13,746 nucleotides of DNA from contig JAZUEK010000015.1 in assembly GCA_045640165.1 (NCBI GenBank), positions 1 to 13,746 on the forward strand, given 5' to 3'. The position numbers and the translations under genes were made by a program. The notes under the pieces were generated by a model that did not search any database, had not been told where the DNA came from, and saw nothing but the letters and a program-made list of their open reading frames with translations. Shown piece after piece: positions 13,062 to 13,746 of the stretch (position 1 is its first letter; every line of letters starts with the position of its first letter). Source of the DNA: RGIG426 sp045640165. Lineage in GTDB: Bacteria; Bacillota; Clostridia; Oscillospirales; Acutalibacteraceae.

Positions 13062-13746
13062 ATGAATACGCCTTTGAAAGATCTTTTGAAGCCTGCTTTG
13101 TACGCGGACGTTTTGTCCGTTGCGAAGCGGGCTTTGCCATGGGAAAAACTCGCGGGCAAAACCCTCTTTTTGACCGGTGCCGCCGGGCTTATCGGGCGGT
13201 ATCTCACGCTTGCCGTGCTCGCGCGCAACGATCTTTTCGGCGATAATATCCGCGTGATCGCGTTCGTCCACAACGCGGAAAAAGCGCGCAAAGCGTTCGG
13301 CGCTGCCGCCGACCGCGACGAGCTGACCCTGCTTGCGGGCGACGTGTGCGACCTGCCCGCCGATTTGCCGAAAGCGGATTTCGTTATCCACGCGGCAAGC
13401 CCCGCGAGCGCCATCCAATACGAGCAAAACCCGGTCGGCACGCTGCTCACCAACACCGTCGGCACGGCGAACGTGCTCGCCTACGCCCGCGATTGCGGCG
13501 CAGAAAGCGTGCTTTGCGCGTCCAGCTTAAAAGTCTACGGCGACGTGTATGACGGCGACGTGATGCGTGAAAAAACGAACGGCATCCTCGATTTTACCGT
13601 CTACAAAAACTGCTATGCCGAGGGCAAACGCGCCACCGAAACGCTTTGCAATGCCTATGTGCATCAACACAATATGCCGGTGAAATTGGTGCGTCCCGCC
13701 TATATCTACGGCGCGTGCGGATTAGATGACGACCGCGTATGGGCGC
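13062..13746 (+). CDS. Extended SDR (NAD-dependent epimerase/dehydratase family), 3' truncated by the window edge
   Basis: About 228 residues are visible before the sequence ends. After an N-terminal extension of about 36 residues comes the Rossmann loop TGAAGLIG (38-45), then VIHAASPASAI (110-120) and a CASSLKVYG block. NCYAEGKRATE carries the YxxxK catalytic pair, and LVRPAYIYGACG ends the visible part. The fold and the NAD(P)-binding and catalytic signatures are clear; the substrate is not. Being directly after a TarI-like gene, it may reduce or epimerise a CDP-linked keto-pentose, as proposed for SDR partners in pneumococcal arabinitol/mannitol capsule loci. It could also be the missing reductase for the CDP-deoxysugar made by RfbF-G-H. 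The start ATG at 13062 has GAGAAAGGA (13042-13050) 11 bases upstream. The nearby ATG at 13054 meets a stop after two codons. Confidence 0.85.
   Translation, partial: MNTPLKDLLKPALYADVLSVAKRALPWEKLAGKTLFLTGAAGLIGRYLTLAVLARNDLFGDNIRVIAFVHNAEKARKAFGAAADRDELTLLAGDVCDLPADLPKADFVIHAASPASAIQYEQNPVGTLLTNTVGTANVLAYARDCGAESVLCASSLKVYGDVYDGDVMREKTNGILDFTVYKNCYAEGKRATETLCNAYVHQHNMPVKLVRPAYIYGACGLDDDRVWA

Noticed and set aside
1..13746. CRISPR array, tRNA/rRNA, insertion sequence, phage or defence system
   Set aside because: Reading through both strands I found no spaced repeats, RNA-gene signatures, transposase motifs or defence domains. The repeats seen are short and local.

Overview
The window looks like a piece of a Gram-positive (Firmicutes/Clostridia-like) chromosome of moderate GC content. 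This is inferred from strong AAGGAGG-type ribosome binding sites, near-consensus sigma-A promoters, GTG/TTG starts, compact operons with 4-base overlaps, and teichoic-acid-type genes (TagG/TagH-like exporter, CDP-glycerol-type glycerophosphotransferase, TarI-like cytidylyltransferase). I cannot name the species.

Layout. (1) 1-1466, plus strand: the end of a hexitol-catabolism operon, with the C-terminus of a GatZ/KbaZ-type tagatose-bisphosphate aldolase subunit, a GatD-like galactitol-1-phosphate dehydrogenase and a 63-residue two-helix membrane protein. It ends at a bidirectional terminator (about 1471-1504). (2) 7622-1513, minus strand: a six-gene operon rfbF-rfbG-rfbH-GT2-rfbA-rfbB read from a near-consensus promoter at 7712-7684. 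RfbF, RfbG and RfbH convert glucose-1-phosphate to CDP-glucose, CDP-4-keto-6-deoxyglucose and then the 3,6-dideoxy-4-keto sugar precursor. RfbA and RfbB make dTDP-glucose and dTDP-4-keto-6-deoxyglucose. The glycosyltransferase is of the polyprenyl-phosphate (GtrB/DPM1-like) type. (3) 7917-8642, plus strand: a lone nagB (glucosamine-6-phosphate deaminase) behind a repeat-rich 294-base divergent intergenic region, closed by a strong terminator. (4) 8720 to the window end, plus strand: a consensus promoter drives a surface-polymer operon: ABC-2 permease, ABC ATPase, IspD-like cytidylyltransferase, CDP-alditol-type phosphotransferase, TarI-like cytidylyltransferase, and an extended SDR enzyme cut by the window edge.

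How the genes fit together (inference): the minus-strand operon supplies two nucleotide-activated 6-deoxy sugars and a lipid-linked glycosyl donor. The right-hand operon would make a CDP-alditol, polymerise or attach an alditol phosphate, and export a glycan or teichoic-like polymer. The steps that would finish each deoxysugar (RfbC/RfbD, RfbI, and a paratose/abequose/ascarylose-type reductase) are not identifiable in the window. I see no phage, insertion sequence, CRISPR array, tRNA or rRNA. The most interesting points are the CDP-dideoxyhexose module in a Gram-positive-type setting, and the TarI-like plus SDR pair, which could make an unusual CDP-alditol.
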